From assembly GCA_037693485.1 (NCBI GenBank), contig CM075351.1, positions 71,822,001-71,886,000 on the forward strand: a stretch of 64,000 bases of DNA, given 5' to 3'. How positions within the stretch are numbered: the first letter of the stretch is position 1; each line of letters begins with the position of its first letter. The DNA comes from Kitagawia praeruptora. Taxonomy: Eukaryota > Streptophyta > Magnoliopsida > Apiales > Apiaceae. Below, piece after piece: positions 42,124 through 55,580 of the stretch. Under the pieces are notes generated by a model, which was given only the letters and a program-made list of their open reading frames with translations, was not told the DNA's origin and did not search any database. A program made the translations under genes and the position numbers.

Positions 42124-42579
42124 TCAGGATTGTATAGTCAGTATCAGGATTGTGAAATTTTGTGTTTCAAATCCTGAAGTTCATTTTTCACAGTAGTCTA
42201 ATTCTAAATTTTGTTAAGTCTATGCTAGCAAGTTTTAATATATGCAGACTGATAATTCATTCTTTATTTGGATCAGTCAAATAAACAAACACAAGACAAG
42301 ATAGATAGAAAGAAACTTGTATTTTCATTAATCAAAAGCAGTACATACATTGAAATGAAATACAATTCTTCTCTTTGTCTAATTCCTACTGATAATCCTA
42401 ATCTTGTCTAATGTTGTGGCTTTTGTATCTTGCTTCTCGTATGCATCTAAGATACATGACAAGGAGCGTCTAAAGATCTGCTCCAGAATTCCTTCTCTGA
42501 TTGATTTCAAGCGGTAAGAACTGACTTGAATGAGAGCAGCTGGTATAATTCCATGTTTATTGAGGACTGATGGATAAAT

Positions 42580-42584
42580 GAAGT
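42580..42584. repeat. target site duplication GAAGT (left) of the LARD
   Basis: GAAGT is repeated at 55581-55585, directly after the right LTR. Confidence 0.88.
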
Positions 42585-45500
42585 TATAACGTCCTAGAAA
42601 ATTTCGAATTTAGAATTATTTATTTAATATAAATTATGAATTTTATTATGTGAGTATTGCTGTAAAGGTGAAACGTATGTGAAAATTTTGCTTATGTGCT
42701 TATATGATTATTTGGATAAGTGGTGAAGGTCAGTATATTTTATTTGTATTTTGAGGATTTAAGTATATTTAAATCATGTATTTTTTATCCTCTGTAAATT
42801 TTATAAAATTATCGGAGGGCTTAAAAATCATGAAATCTTTTGTAAAATTATCTTTATATATTTATTGAGTTTTTAAAGTTGTTGGGTGGATTAATTTGGG
42901 TGGTTGAGTATTTTAAAATTATTTTAAGAGTTTTATTGTATTTAAAGGATCGAAACTTGGAAAATTCATATTTAATTCATTTTTGACCCGAAAAATATTT
43001 TAAACATATGTGGGTGTTCATAATTTTATAATCTTCATTTTTAAAAATGAAAAGTTTAATTTTCTGAAATTTTATTTAATTTCGATTTATAAAGCTGTTT
43101 ATTAGTTTTAAAAAGTGAATAAGTAGTGTTATATTTGGGCCCGGAATGAATTGTAGTAGTGATATATTAGAATTGGGCCAAGCCCAATTGGAAAATAGCG
43201 CATCAACAAAATGATCGGGGGGAAAAGAGAAAAGGGAATTGGGGGAGAATAGAAATTAGGGTTCTAAAATTTAAATTGGGGGTTTGAATTGAAGAGAGAA
43301 ATTGAGGAAGAGAAGATGAGATTTGTGGGTTATACAGCTCGTGTGTGTGTGTGTATACACACGAGTGGTGTGTGAAGTAGAAGAGAGGAAGAAGCGCCGG
43401 TGGGGGTCTGACCGGCGGCAGGGCGGCGCGACCGCGGGTGGTGGCAGGAGGCGCGAGTTGCAGCAGGTGGGTGGCGCAGTGTTGCAGCAGTAAGGGCTGG
43501 TGGAGAGAAAGAAGGGAGAGAGATGGTGGAGATGGTGGTGGTGGTCACCGGAAAGGTATAAATTGCGAAAGCTCGTATATTGTGTATAATTATCGTAGTT
43601 TAATTATGTAATTGTTGTAAATAAATTAGATGTAAATTGTGATATTATTGTTTTAATCTCGTAGTTTAATTTGGAAAGTTTATAGTTGTTAATTATGATT
43701 GTGGGATTAATTGTGAGTCTGATAATATGTTTGGATTAGTAATTATTAATCGTTAATTGTTAATTGTTATTGCTGTATATAATGTGCTAAGAGTTTATTT
43801 GAGTTGCTAAGTTATAATTGTTTATGTGCTAAATTTTATAAGTTGAGTTGTAGTATTTATTGAATTTCATACTTGTCAAGCTAGTTGGGGTGAAGTTATA
43901 TGTGGTTAAATGATTGTTAGTACTGATTATTATTTGTCATATAATGTTGGAGTTTATATGACCTTACTAATTGTAAATGGTTTATATGGGTTAAATTTCA
44001 TAGTTGAGTCATAATATTTTTTGAATGTTATATGTTATATGTGTTTATCTGCGAGGAGTTGAAATGAGATCTCGAGTCTTAAATGTCAATATTTAAGTAC
44101 TTGTGTAATTCTCTTCAACTAGTTCCTCGGGCTTACGAATATCCATGATTAGCTATCACGAGTATAATTAATATACTTGAGTGATGTGATCATTGATATA
44201 GCGTAAGTAATAGTTAGTGCTAGGGGTTGTTCCCTAGGGCTTACGAACATCAATGATTGATTGTCATGTGTATCATTAAAATGCGTGAGAAATACGATCA
44301 TTGGTGTAGCGTAAGTAGTAGTGTTAATGTAAATTATTATGTGCTAGGTGCCGCATGTCTGGGCGGGTACTTTTCTTACTTGTTTACTTTTATGTTGCTG
44401 CAAGTTGAGGAAGCTTTATTTTTGCAAAAACAGGGTTGAATTGTATTTGAGGGGCTGTGCCCATAGTCCGATAAACGAATACTACATGCCGAAATTTTCT
44501 AAAATTCCCTTGCAAATTTATTTAAAAATCTATTTAATTAATTTAATTTTGATGATTTAAAAGTATGTTATGATTTCTAAAAGTCTAGGTAAATATATAA
44601 TAGTTGATGTGAAGAATTGAGATGTGGTATTATTTTGAAGTGTTTGCCACTAGTTAATATTTAAGTATTAAGTGGCCATCCGTGTTAATTGTTTACGTGA
44701 AGTTTATTTAACCTAGTTGGTTATACTAAAGCTATTTTATGGAAAAGATTGTATATAGTATATATGTGGTATGTGTAAGCGTTATAGGACACGTATGGGT
44801 AGAATAGAGCAAGCGATAAGGTTTTGCTTGAATTAGTACTGAAACCGTATTTGACCTTGTAAAGGTTCGAGTAGGAGACTTGGCTAAGAGCAGTGCGGGT
44901 AAATGAAAAGCTAAACAGAGGAATAATTATCAAGTCAACGGGTGTGCTGGCGTGGAGTTGGTGAAGTATGAAAGAAAGATAGAAGTAGAGCCGCGTAAGA
45001 AGACCAACACGAAAAGTGTGGAGACTAGCGAGAAGTTGAGTTAGAGATCCATGATTAGGATCGAGAACTCCGTATGTTGAGGCAAGTGTTTGCTCTTCAC
45101 TTATCTTTCAAGTGATGCAATTCATTCCTTTTGTCGTATAAGATGTTTGGTCAAATGTGTTTAGAAAATGATATACTTCCCAGTTAGCATGAAAATGTTT
45201 ATTTTTCCCTACCCTTAATTTGATTACCAAGTTTTAAAAGAACCCTAAATATAATCTTTTCCGCTTAAATACTTTACGCAAACTATGATGTTGGATTCCT
45301 CAACTGAATACCATTTCTTTTATTTTCTTCAAAAATGCTTAAGAGACGTTCTAAGTAGAGGAAATCCAAGATTTTAAAATCTTTTTAAAAAAAATATGTT
45401 TTAGCACGATCCTTGGTTATGGCATATTTTCACCCGATGGACCCTCTCTAGGGGATGTATTATTCAACTGACCTACAACTATTCCTCTTGGGATTATTTT

Positions 45501-47121
45501 ATAAATGATCGTCGTAAACTACTTAATTCGCTTATATTGATTCCAACTTTTCAATGTGTGGAGAAATTTTATTAAACGTTTAGCAGTGGACTATATCCTT
45601 GATTTTATTATATATCCTCAGCTGATGTTAATCATGTTGCTAGTAAATTCTTTTGTCAATTCATTTAATGATGTTATGATCCCAATTATTTGTATCGAAC
45701 TTGTCGATACTTTCTGGTTATTGTTGTTTATTCAATTATTATCTTTTATTGTATTGAACTTGTCGATACCCTTTGAGATTGTCGTTCGTTATGTATCACC
45801 TCCTTTATTGTGTCGAACTTGTTGACATCTATTAATATTACCATTCTTTACTTACCCCTGTTGTTGGGTTGATTTTGTTGATACCAGTTGATGTTGATAC
45901 ATCATCAGTGATTCTTAATTATGAATTGATATTCTGGGACATGAGTTTCGAGTTAGTTGATGTGCTAAGGTAGTCGATTGTTCCGACACCTAATGCGTTT
46001 AACTTGGAATTGGAAATGTTTTAAAACTGATGTCCCTTCGGGGAGACCATATTATGGTCAACAGATGTCCCTTCGGGGAGACCAGATTCGTGGTCAGAAG
46101 TTAAGGCCAATGTGTGCCATGGATCCAATTAAGGACATTGCTGTGTGCGTTTGTCCGGGGTTAGTGCGTGACTGATCAGCAGCCTAACCTTGATTTTTTT
46201 TAAAAAAATAAATAAATATCCAATTCCGATCTATACCATGAGATTGAGTCATTTTGATATCCGATTCCCTTGAATCCTATTTCAAGTATATTCCATTATC
46301 ATAATTTTTGTCAGTTCCCGTTGTTGATGAACCTCGTTCATTCCGGTGTGCAAATTCGTGGTCAGAAGTTAAGGCCAATGTGTGCCATGGATCCAATTAA
46401 GGACATTGCTGTGTGCGTTTGTCCAGGGTTAGTGCGTGACTGATCAGCAGCCTAACCTTGATTTTTTTAAAAAAAAAATAAATAAATATCCAATTCCGAT
46501 CTATACCGTGAGATTGAGTCATTTTGATATCTGATTCCCTTGAATCCTATTTCAATTATATTCCATTATCATAATTTTTGTCAGTTCCCGTTGTTGATGA
46601 ACCTCGTTCCGGTGTGCAATGTTGGCTCCTCGTGATAATCAGATAATTGATTAGTTGATTATTTTTGAAGCATTTGATAATTCGTCTTGTTTATCAGAAC
46701 TTATATCTTTTATTGAAATTGTTATTATTATTGCACTTGTTGAGCATTGTTGGCTCACTCTTGCTTCTGTTTATTTCTCCAGTTGTTAGAGGTGATCAGA
46801 GAACCTAGTGGTCAGTTGGTATAGCTCTATAGTCAGCGAGAGGAGACGTCCGAGTGATGGACTTTTCAATGAATGGACTGGGAATTGTTAAGGTTGGATA
46901 TTTAGTTAGACAGTGAATTTATATATTCATAAAATTGTATAATATTCATTTATTCTGAGATTGAGTTGTAATGATGATATTCGATAGTTGTTTCATACCA
47001 TAACCTGTATGCGATCTTGGTTAAGGGGTTTTATTATTAAATATTGTTTATATTCGGAGATGTATAATATTGTTTATGGATAGTGGCCCCAAATCTGTAC
47101 CCCGAATTTTAGGATGCTACA
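42585..47121 (+). repeat. 5' LTR of the LARD (4537 bp)
   Basis: It runs from TATAACGTCCTAGAAAATTTCG to TTTTAGGATGCTACA. Contents include a purine-rich stretch, a (GT)n run with flanking palindrome (about 43340-43362), a GC-rich patch (43394-43500), diverged repeats around TCGAACTTGTCGATAC (45690-45830), a 35-base tandem pair starting GATGTCCCTTCGGGGAGACC (46029 and 46064), and a 268-bp tandem duplication (46086-46353 and 46354-about 46619) that the 3' LTR lacks. Short ORFs within it are mirrored in the other LTR and have no recognised domain. Confidence 0.88.
46086..46619. repeat. 268-bp tandem duplication in the LARD 5' LTR
   Basis: The unit beginning ATTCGTGGTCAGAAGTTAAGG occurs at 46086 and 46354. 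The single copy in the 3' LTR (from 54813) matches the second unit at positions where the units differ (TCCAGGG not TCCGGGG; ACCGTGAG not ACCATGAG; ATATCTGATT; CAATTATA; CGTTCCGG not CGTTCATTCCGG). Confidence 0.85.
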
Positions 47122-47138
47122 AGTTGGTATCCGAGCTA
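47122..47138 (+). promoter_or_regulatory. primer binding site of the LARD
   Basis: AGTTGGTATCCGAGCTA follows the 5' LTR directly. TGGTATCCGAGC differs at one base from TGGTATCAGAGC, the initiator tRNA-Met complement used by many plant Ty3 elements. Confidence 0.75.
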
Positions 47139-50100
47139 CAGGTTATAGTCACTGAAACAGATTAGGAGGGTTAGATGTACGTGTATAGGATAGATGTCGG
47201 GTAGAACGATTTAGGACAAGGATCGCCTTAGGGTACTTCGGCAAGCGTTGCGACGTTGAACGGTCTTTCGACATATCGCGCGAGTAGAAGTTCGAATCGT
47301 TTAAGGATTGAGCTATGAACGAAACCGCGAACCCGAAGAGGCATAAGCTAAGTGGGCAGCTGGAACCATCAGTCCGGGGGACGTTATCTCGAGATTTTTG
47401 CGTAGAATCTAGAACTTTCTACGATATTAGTTTCAATGTGAACGTTTCGGGGATGGTACGAGAAGGTTAAGAATGTGAAGGGAGAAGCGATTATTAGCAA
47501 GAATTGGAAGTTGAGTTAGTTGTATACCCTTAATCATTGATTCTGTTCAGTTTATTGTCCAGAGAAATTTCCTATTCTCTCTTTGGATCGTCGTAAATTA
47601 ATTCCCGGTTGGTGTCGTTGCTGAGGCATTCATTGCGCAGTAACGATTGAAAATCGAGAATGAATTGAGATCTTCTTATTTATTCAACTCATTATTGTCA
47701 GGCCGGTTTTAGTGGTTAAGTATATCAGTGCTTAGTCGACAATAGTGAGATTATGAATAATTAGGAATTTCTTGAATGTTCGTCTGATCAATAATTGATG
47801 TATTCACTGTAAAGTCTTCTATTCATCAATTGATGATGAGTTTCGTATATCAAATTATTCGAAGTTAATTCCATTCTTTTAGAAATATTTATATTTCCAG
47901 ATGATACTTGATCCATCTTTATAGAAAGATTTTTGAAACTCTTGAATCCTTTCCATTATCATGAATACTTGATTTTCTCTGTTCCCGCTGAGATGAACAA
48001 CCTATGCAGATATGGGATTCAGGGACATCTTATCTTTGTGATAGAAGTCCAGTGGGACGCCACTGATTATGTTTGTCATGAAAGTACTAAAGACTGGCCA
48101 TTTTTATGTACTATAGTGGTTAACCAAGTGACAAATGCAACCTGATAATAGTTCAAAAGATCATATTGATCTCTCGGTTAAATTCCTTTATAAAAGCTTT
48201 ATCAAACAAACTCAATCTACATTCATATTTGATACCCCATTCATTTTGTTGACCTCCTTTGTCGGAGATTCGATGTTTTCAAGATTTCTAATGATGAAGG
48301 AATGTGAAGATAGATATGACGATGTCTTAAATGATATAAGCTACAACTGCATGGACGAAGTAGTGGTTATGCAAGTTTAAGAATTTGATGGTTAAAACAG
48401 ATATGTCATGTCAAATTGGAATAAGTACTGATTCGTGAAATCATAGACAAGAATTGAGGCTAACGAGAATTGAATAAAGGAAAGGGGGCAGTAAATAAGA
48501 GCCCATGATTGTAAATGTTGTTAAAGGGCGAAAAGAGAATGGAAATGGAGATGTTGGATATGAGATGTTCAATAAAGATCGTTTTGGACAACTATTGAGA
48601 TTTTGAATGTATGAGCCGTTGTTGGACATAAGTTGTTAGAAACATTAAGGATGACTTGGATAAAGCAGAGTGAAGTGGAATAGAAAGGTTTGTAAGAATT
48701 AACAGGAAGAGCCAAGACTGAATGAGGGGTAAGGTGAATATGTGGAGTAAATAACTTATACAAGTCAGTGTAGAAAGGCACGATTAGCAAGGATGATGGA
48801 AAGTTGACCAAGATGGAATAAAATGTCAAAAAAATGAGAAAGGAAGGGAAACCAGAAAGTTTTCCAGAAGTGATTAAATAGAAGACATATAAAATTTAGT
48901 TAAGAAAAAAATGGGGAATCCCGAAGATGTGGAGTTAGAAGAAAAAGGGCACTGTAGTTGCCTATAGAAATAAAATTAGCAGAAATTAACGAGATCCCAT
49001 GATCAGAAAATAAGATTTCGGGAGTAGAATCCCTAGAGATTTTATTTTATTAAGATAAATGTGGAAAGTTGTGGCTATAGCAAGAAAGGTAGTGTGGTAT
49101 CAAGTAGCAGAGTCGTAAGTTAAAGCTATGTGTTAGGAGCTTGGAAAGATGGGAATTTTACCAGAAAGGGTAACATATCAATTTTGATGGAATTTATGAT
49201 GAGAGCGACGGGGCTACTTCCATAATTATTAAGAATCTAGAAATTCAATACGATTATGAAGGAAGTTAGCAAGAAGTGGATTGTGCTGCTCAGGATTGGA
49301 TTTATTTCCTAACAACAAAATACTAGCAAATTGTGAGAACGAGTAAATGAGACCTTGATTTTCAAGGAGAATAAAAGTGGTGTCTTGAGGCCGAAAGCAG
49401 ATGTAGAAATCTTAATAATCAGGCAGATCAAGAAAATGCTATATCAAAGGTGTGAAGTTGTTTTGCTCAGGAAAGAGATATCAAAGAGAAAATAGTTATG
49501 TCGGAGTATATCCCAATGAATAAGATTTCAAACAATATTCGGACGAAGAATTTAATATGATCGTAGATCACCTAACCAGATGATCGAAGATTCAGGAAGC
49601 GTATGCAAATCAATCGAAAGTGATTTTAAGAGTTTACAAGGAAAAGGAAGAAGATTTGGCATAAGGATCTTAATGTGAATTCTGGATATCATGATCCTGT
49701 GATTCATGTAAGTGGTGTTAACAATTGAAGTTGAAAGGTGTAGAGTCAAACTTGAGGACTCATCAAGTATGTAAAGTTGTGATCCGAAAGTGATTTCGGA
49801 GGATACAGGATAGTGAAGTTACAAAACGAGTTGGTTAAGTATTTTGTTATTGGAGAGAGTTATGTCGAAGCTAAGGTTATGGAGTTACTAGTTTTTAAAA
49901 TCTGTAAATGTCAAGGATAAAATGTTTTCAAAGATAGTTTGTTTCAAAAGCTTTTTATTTAAAATTTCATTATTTTAAATGTTTTTAAAATGATTTTTAA
50001 AAATTTTTGTTTTCAAAAAGGATTTTCAGTGGACAAAAATGATTTTGATTTGTTTTAAAACAACAAAATATTTGAGATTTCTTTCAAATGTTTTAGCAGG

Positions 50101-51303
50101 CCAATATTTTGAGAAAGTGAAGAATGAGTCATAAATCGAGTTGTGGTTGACGTGCATGCCATGTTGTGAGAATGGACCGTGTTGTTCGATTTCAAAATGC
50201 GACTGAGAAGAGATGATATAAGATTAATTTTCCAGAATAGGTACTCAGTGAAATAATGATATGAAGGATGGATAGAAGTTTTCGATTATTCCCTCCTCAA
50301 GTAACATTGCACGTGAAAGAGGAGTAAGAGTGATTGGGGAATTTCTTGATATTCCTTTTCTCAAAGTTTAATTGAAGAAGATTTCGTTTTAAGATATAAC
50401 AATAAGCGATGAACCGTTTAAGTTAAAAATGCATGTTGATAAAAGTGGGAGCTTGTTGGGAATTGTTGGAGTAAGAATTGTTTCCTGATTACTATCAAGT
50501 GAAGTCTTGACCTCAGGAGAATCAACATTACAGATTGGTTAACTCCATTTTTGTTCTTGTATTGGGTGAAGTCACAATCAAGGTGACGGGTATAGTAGCT
50601 TTCAAGAGCTGCAAATAATCGAGGCTATGTTTCACAAAGATTTAGCAAACCAGAATATTTTATAAGAATGAGAATCGAGTTGTAGTTGAAGTATGATTGA
50701 TGTATGTCTAAGGATGTATATGTTGATTATAGTATTCGATTGCAAGGGTGTGACTGAGAATGAACGAAATGATGTTAAGTTTCCAGATTGGGTACTCGGT
50801 AAAAGTATAGAACTAAAGAAAAAAGAAATAAACTTCTTAATTATTCCCTTCTTGATCAGCATAGTACTTGAAAAGTGGAATGGAAGCGATCGGAGAAATT
50901 CTTGAGAATCTTTTCTTGAAGTTCTAATTAAAATCGTGTGGTAATACGTAAAGCGTGAGAGTTATACCAAGTGTAGGTCGTTGTAAATTAAGGCAAATTG
51001 CACGGTGGTATTATTGCGAAGGATTGGCGTAGTAATATAGTTTTGACGCAGGGTATAGTTCATTATGCGAAAAAGTCATATTGATTTTCGGGGAAAAGAA
51101 ATTCGTTCACGTGTGATAAATATTTAGAGTTAAAAAGACTCGAAAACCAAAGTTGAAGGTTATTTCGGAAAATTGAGGGCTCAAGAAATGAGCTTATAAA
51201 TTTATGAGATGGTATGATGGAATCCTAGAGGTTGAAAGATACAACCTGGGAGTGGAAGTAGGATGTGGTGTCCTTAGCATTGATTCTGAGGATAGAATCC
51301 TAT

Positions 51304-51317
51304 TAAGGGGGGAAGGA
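51304..51317 (+). promoter_or_regulatory. polypurine tract of the LARD
   Basis: AAGGGGGGAAGGA directly precedes the 3' LTR start TATAACGCCC. Confidence 0.8.
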
Positions 51318-54300
51318 TATAACGCCCTAGAAAATTTCGAATTTAGAATTATTTATTTAATATAAATTATGAATTTTATTATGCGAGTATTGCTGTAAAG
51401 GTAAAACGTATGTGAAAATTTTGCTTATGTGCTTATATGATGATTTGGATAAGTGGTGAAGGTCGGTATATTTTATTTGTATTTTGAGGATTTAAGTATA
51501 TTTAAATCATGTATTTTTTATCCTCTGTAAATTTTATAAAATTATCGGAGGGCTTAAAAATCATGAAATCTTTTGTAAAATTATCTTTATATATTTATTG
51601 AGTTTTTAAAGTTGTTGGGTGGATTAATTTGGGTGGCTGAGTATTTTAAAATGATTTTAAGAGTTTTATTGTATTTAAAGGATCAAAACTTGGAAAATTC
51701 ATATTTAATTCATTTTTGACCCGAAAAATATTTTAAAAATATGTGAGTGTTCGTAATTTTATACTCTTCATTTTAAAAAATGAAAAGTTTAATTTTCTGA
51801 AATTTTATTTAATTTCGATTTATAAAGCTGTTTATTAGTTTTAAAAAGTGAATAAGTAATGTTATATTTGGGCCCGGAATGAATTGTAGTAGTGATATAT
51901 TAGAATTGGGCCAAGCCCAATTGGAAAATAGCGCACCAACAAAACGATCGGGGGGAAAAGAGAAAAAGGAATTGGGGGAGAATAGAAATTAGGGTTCTAA
52001 AATTTAAATTGGGGGTTTGAATTGAAGAGAGAAATTGAGGAAGAGAAGATGAGATTTGTGGGTTATACAGCTCGTGTGTGTGTGTATTCACACGAGTGGT
52101 GTGTGCAGTAGAAGAGGAAGAAGCGCCGGGGGGGTCTGACCGGCGGCAGGGCGGCGCGGCCGCGGGTGGTAGGAGGCGCGAGTTGCAGCAGGTTGGTGGC
52201 GCAGTGTTGCAGCAATAAGGGCTGGTGGAGAGAAAGAAGGGAGAGAGATGGTGGAGATATTGGTGGTGGTCACTGGAAAGGTATAAATTGCGAAAGCTCG
52301 TATATTTTGTATAATTATCGTAGTTTAATTATGTAATTGTTGTAATTAAATTAAATGTAAATTGTGATATTATTGTTTTAATCTCGTAGTTTAATTTGGA
52401 AAGTTTATAGTTGTTAATTATGATTGTGGGATTAATTGTGAGTCTGATAATATGTTTGGATTAGTAATTATTAATCGTTAATTGCTAATTGTTATTGCTG
52501 TATATAATGTGCTAAGAGTTTATTTGAGTTGCTAAGTTATAATTGTTTATGTGCTAAATGTTATAAGTCGAGTTGTAGTATTTATTGAATTTCATACTTG
52601 TCAAGCTAGTTGGGGTGAAGTTATATGTGGTTAAATGATTGTTAGTACTGATTATTATTTGTCATATAATGTTGGAGTTTATATGACCTTACTAATTGTA
52701 AATGGTTTATATGGGTTAAATTTCATAGTTGAGTCATAATATTTATTGAATGTTATATGTTATATGTGTTTATCTGCGAGGAGTTGAAATGAGATCTCGA
52801 GTCTTAAATGTCAATATTTAAGTACTTGTGTAATTCTCTTCAACTAGTTCCTCGGGCTTACGAATATCCATGATTAGCTATCACGAGTATAATTAATATA
52901 CTTGAGTGATGTGATCATTGATATAGCGTAAGTAATAGTTAGTGCTAGGGGTTGTTCCCTAGGGCTTACGAACATCAATGATTGATTGTCACGTGTATCA
53001 TTAAAATGCGTGAGAAATACGATCATTGGTGTAGTGTAAGTAGTAGTCTTAATGTAAATTATTATGTGCTAGGTGCCGCATGTCTGGGCGGGTACTTTTC
53101 TTACTTGTTTACTTTTATGTTGCTGCAAGTTGAGGCAGCTTTATTTTTGCAACAACAGGGTTGAATTGTTTTTGAGGGGCTGTGCCCATAGTCCGATAAA
53201 CGAATACTACATGCCGAAATTTTCTAAAAAATTCCCTTGCAAATTTATTTAAAAATCTATTTAATTAATTTAATTTTGATGATTTAAAAGTATGTTATGA
53301 TTTCTAAAAGTCTAGGTAAATATATAATAGTTGATGTGAAGAATTGAGATGTGGTATTATTTTGAAGTGTTTGCCACTAGTTAATATTTAAGTATTAAGT
53401 GGCCATCCGTGTTAATTGTTTACGTGAAGTTTATTTAACCTAGTTGGTTATACTAAAGCTATTTTATGGAAATGATTGTATATAGTATATATGTGGTATG
53501 TGTAAGCGTTATAGGACACGTATGGGTAGAATAGAGCAAGCGATAAGGTTTTGCTTGATTTAGTACTGAAACCGTATTTGACCTTGTAAAGGTTCGAGTA
53601 GGAGACTTGGCTAAGAGCAGTGCGGGTAAATGAAAAGCTAAACAGAGGAATAATTATCAAGTCAACGGGTGTGCTGGCGTGGAGTTGGTGAAGTATGAAA
53701 GAAAGATAGAAGTAGAGCCGCGTAAGAAGACCAACACGAAAAGTGTGGAGACTAGCGAGAAGTTGAGTTAGAGATCCATGATTAGGATCGAGAACTCCGT
53801 ATGTTGAGGCAAGTGTTTGCTCTTCACTTATCTTTCAAGTGATGCAATTCATTCCTTTTGTCGTATAAGATAGTTTGGTCAAATGTGTTTAGAAAATGAT
53901 ATACTTCCCAGTTAGCATGAAAATGTTTGTTTTTCCCTACCTTAATTTGATTACCAAGTTTTAAAAGAACCCTAAATATAATCTTTTCCGCTTAAATACT
54001 TTACGCAAACTATGATGTTGGATTCCTCAACTGAATACCATTTCTTTTATTTTCTTCAAAAATGCTTAAGAGACGTTCTAAGTAGAGGAAATCCAAGATT
54101 TTAAAATCTTTTAAAAAAATATATGTTTTAGCACGATCCCTGGTTATGGCATATTTTCACCCGATGGACCATCTTTAGGGGATGTATTATTCAACTGACC
54201 TACAACTAATCCTCTTGGGATTGTTTTATAAATGATCGTCGTAAACTACTTAATTCGCTTATATTGATTCCAACTTTTCAATGTGTGGAGAAATTTTATT

Positions 54301-55580
54301 AAACGTTTAGCAGTGGACTATATCCTTGATTTTATTATATATCCTCAGCTGATGTTAATCATGTTGCTAGTAAATTCTTTTGTCAATTCATTTAATGATG
54401 TTATGATCCCAATTATTTGTATCGAACTTGTCGATACTTTCTGGTTATTGTTGTTTATTCAATTATTATCTTTTATTGTATTGAACTTGTCGATACCCTT
54501 TGAGATTGTCGTTCGTTATGTATCACCTCCTTTATTGTGTCGAACTTGCCGACATCTATTAATATTACCATTCTTTACTTACCCCTGTTGTTGGGTTGAT
54601 TTTGTTGATACCAGTTGATGTTGATACATCATCAGTGATTCTTAATTATGAATTGATATTCTGGGACATGAGTTTCGAGTTAGTTGATGTGCTAAGGTAG
54701 TCGATTGTTCCGACACCTAATACGTTTAACTTGGAATTGGAAATGTTTTAAAACTGATGTCCCTTCGGGGAGACCATATTATGGTCAACAGATGTCCCTT
54801 CGGGGAGACCAAATTCGTGGTCAGAAGTTAAGGCCAATGTGTGCCATGGATCCAATTAAGGACATTGCTGTGTGCGTTTGTCCAGGGTTAGTGCGTGACT
54901 GATCAGCAGCCTAACCTTGATTTTTTTTATAAAAAAATAAATAAATATCCAATTCCGATCTATACCGTGAGATTGAGTCATTTTGATATCTGATTCCCTT
55001 GAATCCTATTTCAATTATATTCCATTATCATAATTTTTGTCAGTTCCCGTTGTTGATGAACCTCGTTCCGGTGTGCAATGTTGGCTCCTCGTGATAATCA
55101 GATAATTGATTAGTTGATTATTTTTTAAGCATTTGATAATTCGTCTTGTTTATCAGAACTTATATCTTTTATTGAAATTGTTATTATTATTGCACTTGCT
55201 GAGCATTGTTGGCTCACTCTTGCTTCTGTTTATTTCTCCTGTTGTTAGAGGTGATCAGAGAACCTAGTGGTCAGTTGGTATAGCTCTATAGTCAGCGAGA
55301 GGAGACGTCCGAGTGATGGACTTTTCAATGAATGGACTGGGAATTGTTAAGGTTGGATATTTAGTTAGACAGTGAATTTGTATATTCATAAAATTGTATA
55401 ATATTCATTTATTCTGAGATTGAGTTGTAATGATGATATTCGATAGTTGTTTCATACCATAACCTGTATGCGATCTTGGTTAAGGGGTTTTATTATTAAA
55501 TATTGTTTATATTCGGAGATGTATAATATTGTTTATGGATAGTGGCCCCATATCTGTACCCCGGATTTTGGGATGCTACA
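51318..55580 (+). repeat. 3' LTR of the LARD (4263 bp)
   Basis: It is nearly identical to 42585-47121 over most of its length, with scattered single-base differences and a short GT run. It lacks one unit of the 268-bp duplication, which accounts for the length difference. It starts TATAACGCCCTAG and ends TTTTGGGATGCTACA. Confidence 0.88.

Larger units (their letters stand above)
41943..42584. other. pol to env-like spacer of element C, left part
   Basis: Homologous to 20781-21330 of B. It holds TGACGTCA at 42116-42123, ATCAGGAT-type motifs, and the last codons of the antisense ORF, whose TAA stop lies on the minus strand at 42559-42557. It is cut from the rest of the spacer by the LARD at 42585. 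I see no sense ORF. Confidence 0.6.
47122..51317 (+). other. LARD interior, no coding capacity
   Basis: This holds 4196 bp of AG-rich sequence with frequent stops in all frames. The longest ORFs (47933-48145, 70 aa; 48135-48380, 81 aa) show no gag zinc knuckle, protease DTG/DSG, RT xxDD or integrase motif. A stretch of repeated poly-T/poly-A words lies near 49900-50060. It may be a very old wreck of gag-pol or sequence kept for RNA structure and packaging. Confidence 0.65.
42585..55580 (+). mobile_element. LARD-type non-autonomous LTR retrotransposon (12,996 bp)
   Basis: Two long direct LTRs (4537 and 4263 bp) flank a 4196-bp interior. Perfect 5-bp target duplications GAAGT lie at 42580-42584 and 55581-55585. 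A primer site follows the left LTR and a polypurine tract precedes the right one, fixing plus orientation. The interior has only short ORFs (at most 81 codons) without gag or pol motifs. Long LTRs with a conserved noncoding interior define large retrotransposon derivatives, which must use proteins of an autonomous Ty3 partner. The LTRs start TATAAC rather than TGTAAC and end GATGCTACA. It is inserted in the antisense ORF of element C. Confidence 0.88.

Noticed and set aside
43330..43548. Pro/Arg-rich minus ORF in the LARD LTRs (also 52088-52273)
   Set aside because: It lies in a GC-rich patch where long frames arise by composition; the two LTR copies differ by frame-changing indels and end differently.
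45556..45825. Hydrophobic 89-111 codon ORF in both LARD LTRs that looks like a membrane peptide
   Set aside because: It spans diverged TCGAACTTGTCGATAC repeats in T-rich DNA; a T-rich strand gives Leu/Phe/Ile runs by chance, and no start context or conservation beyond LTR identity is seen.
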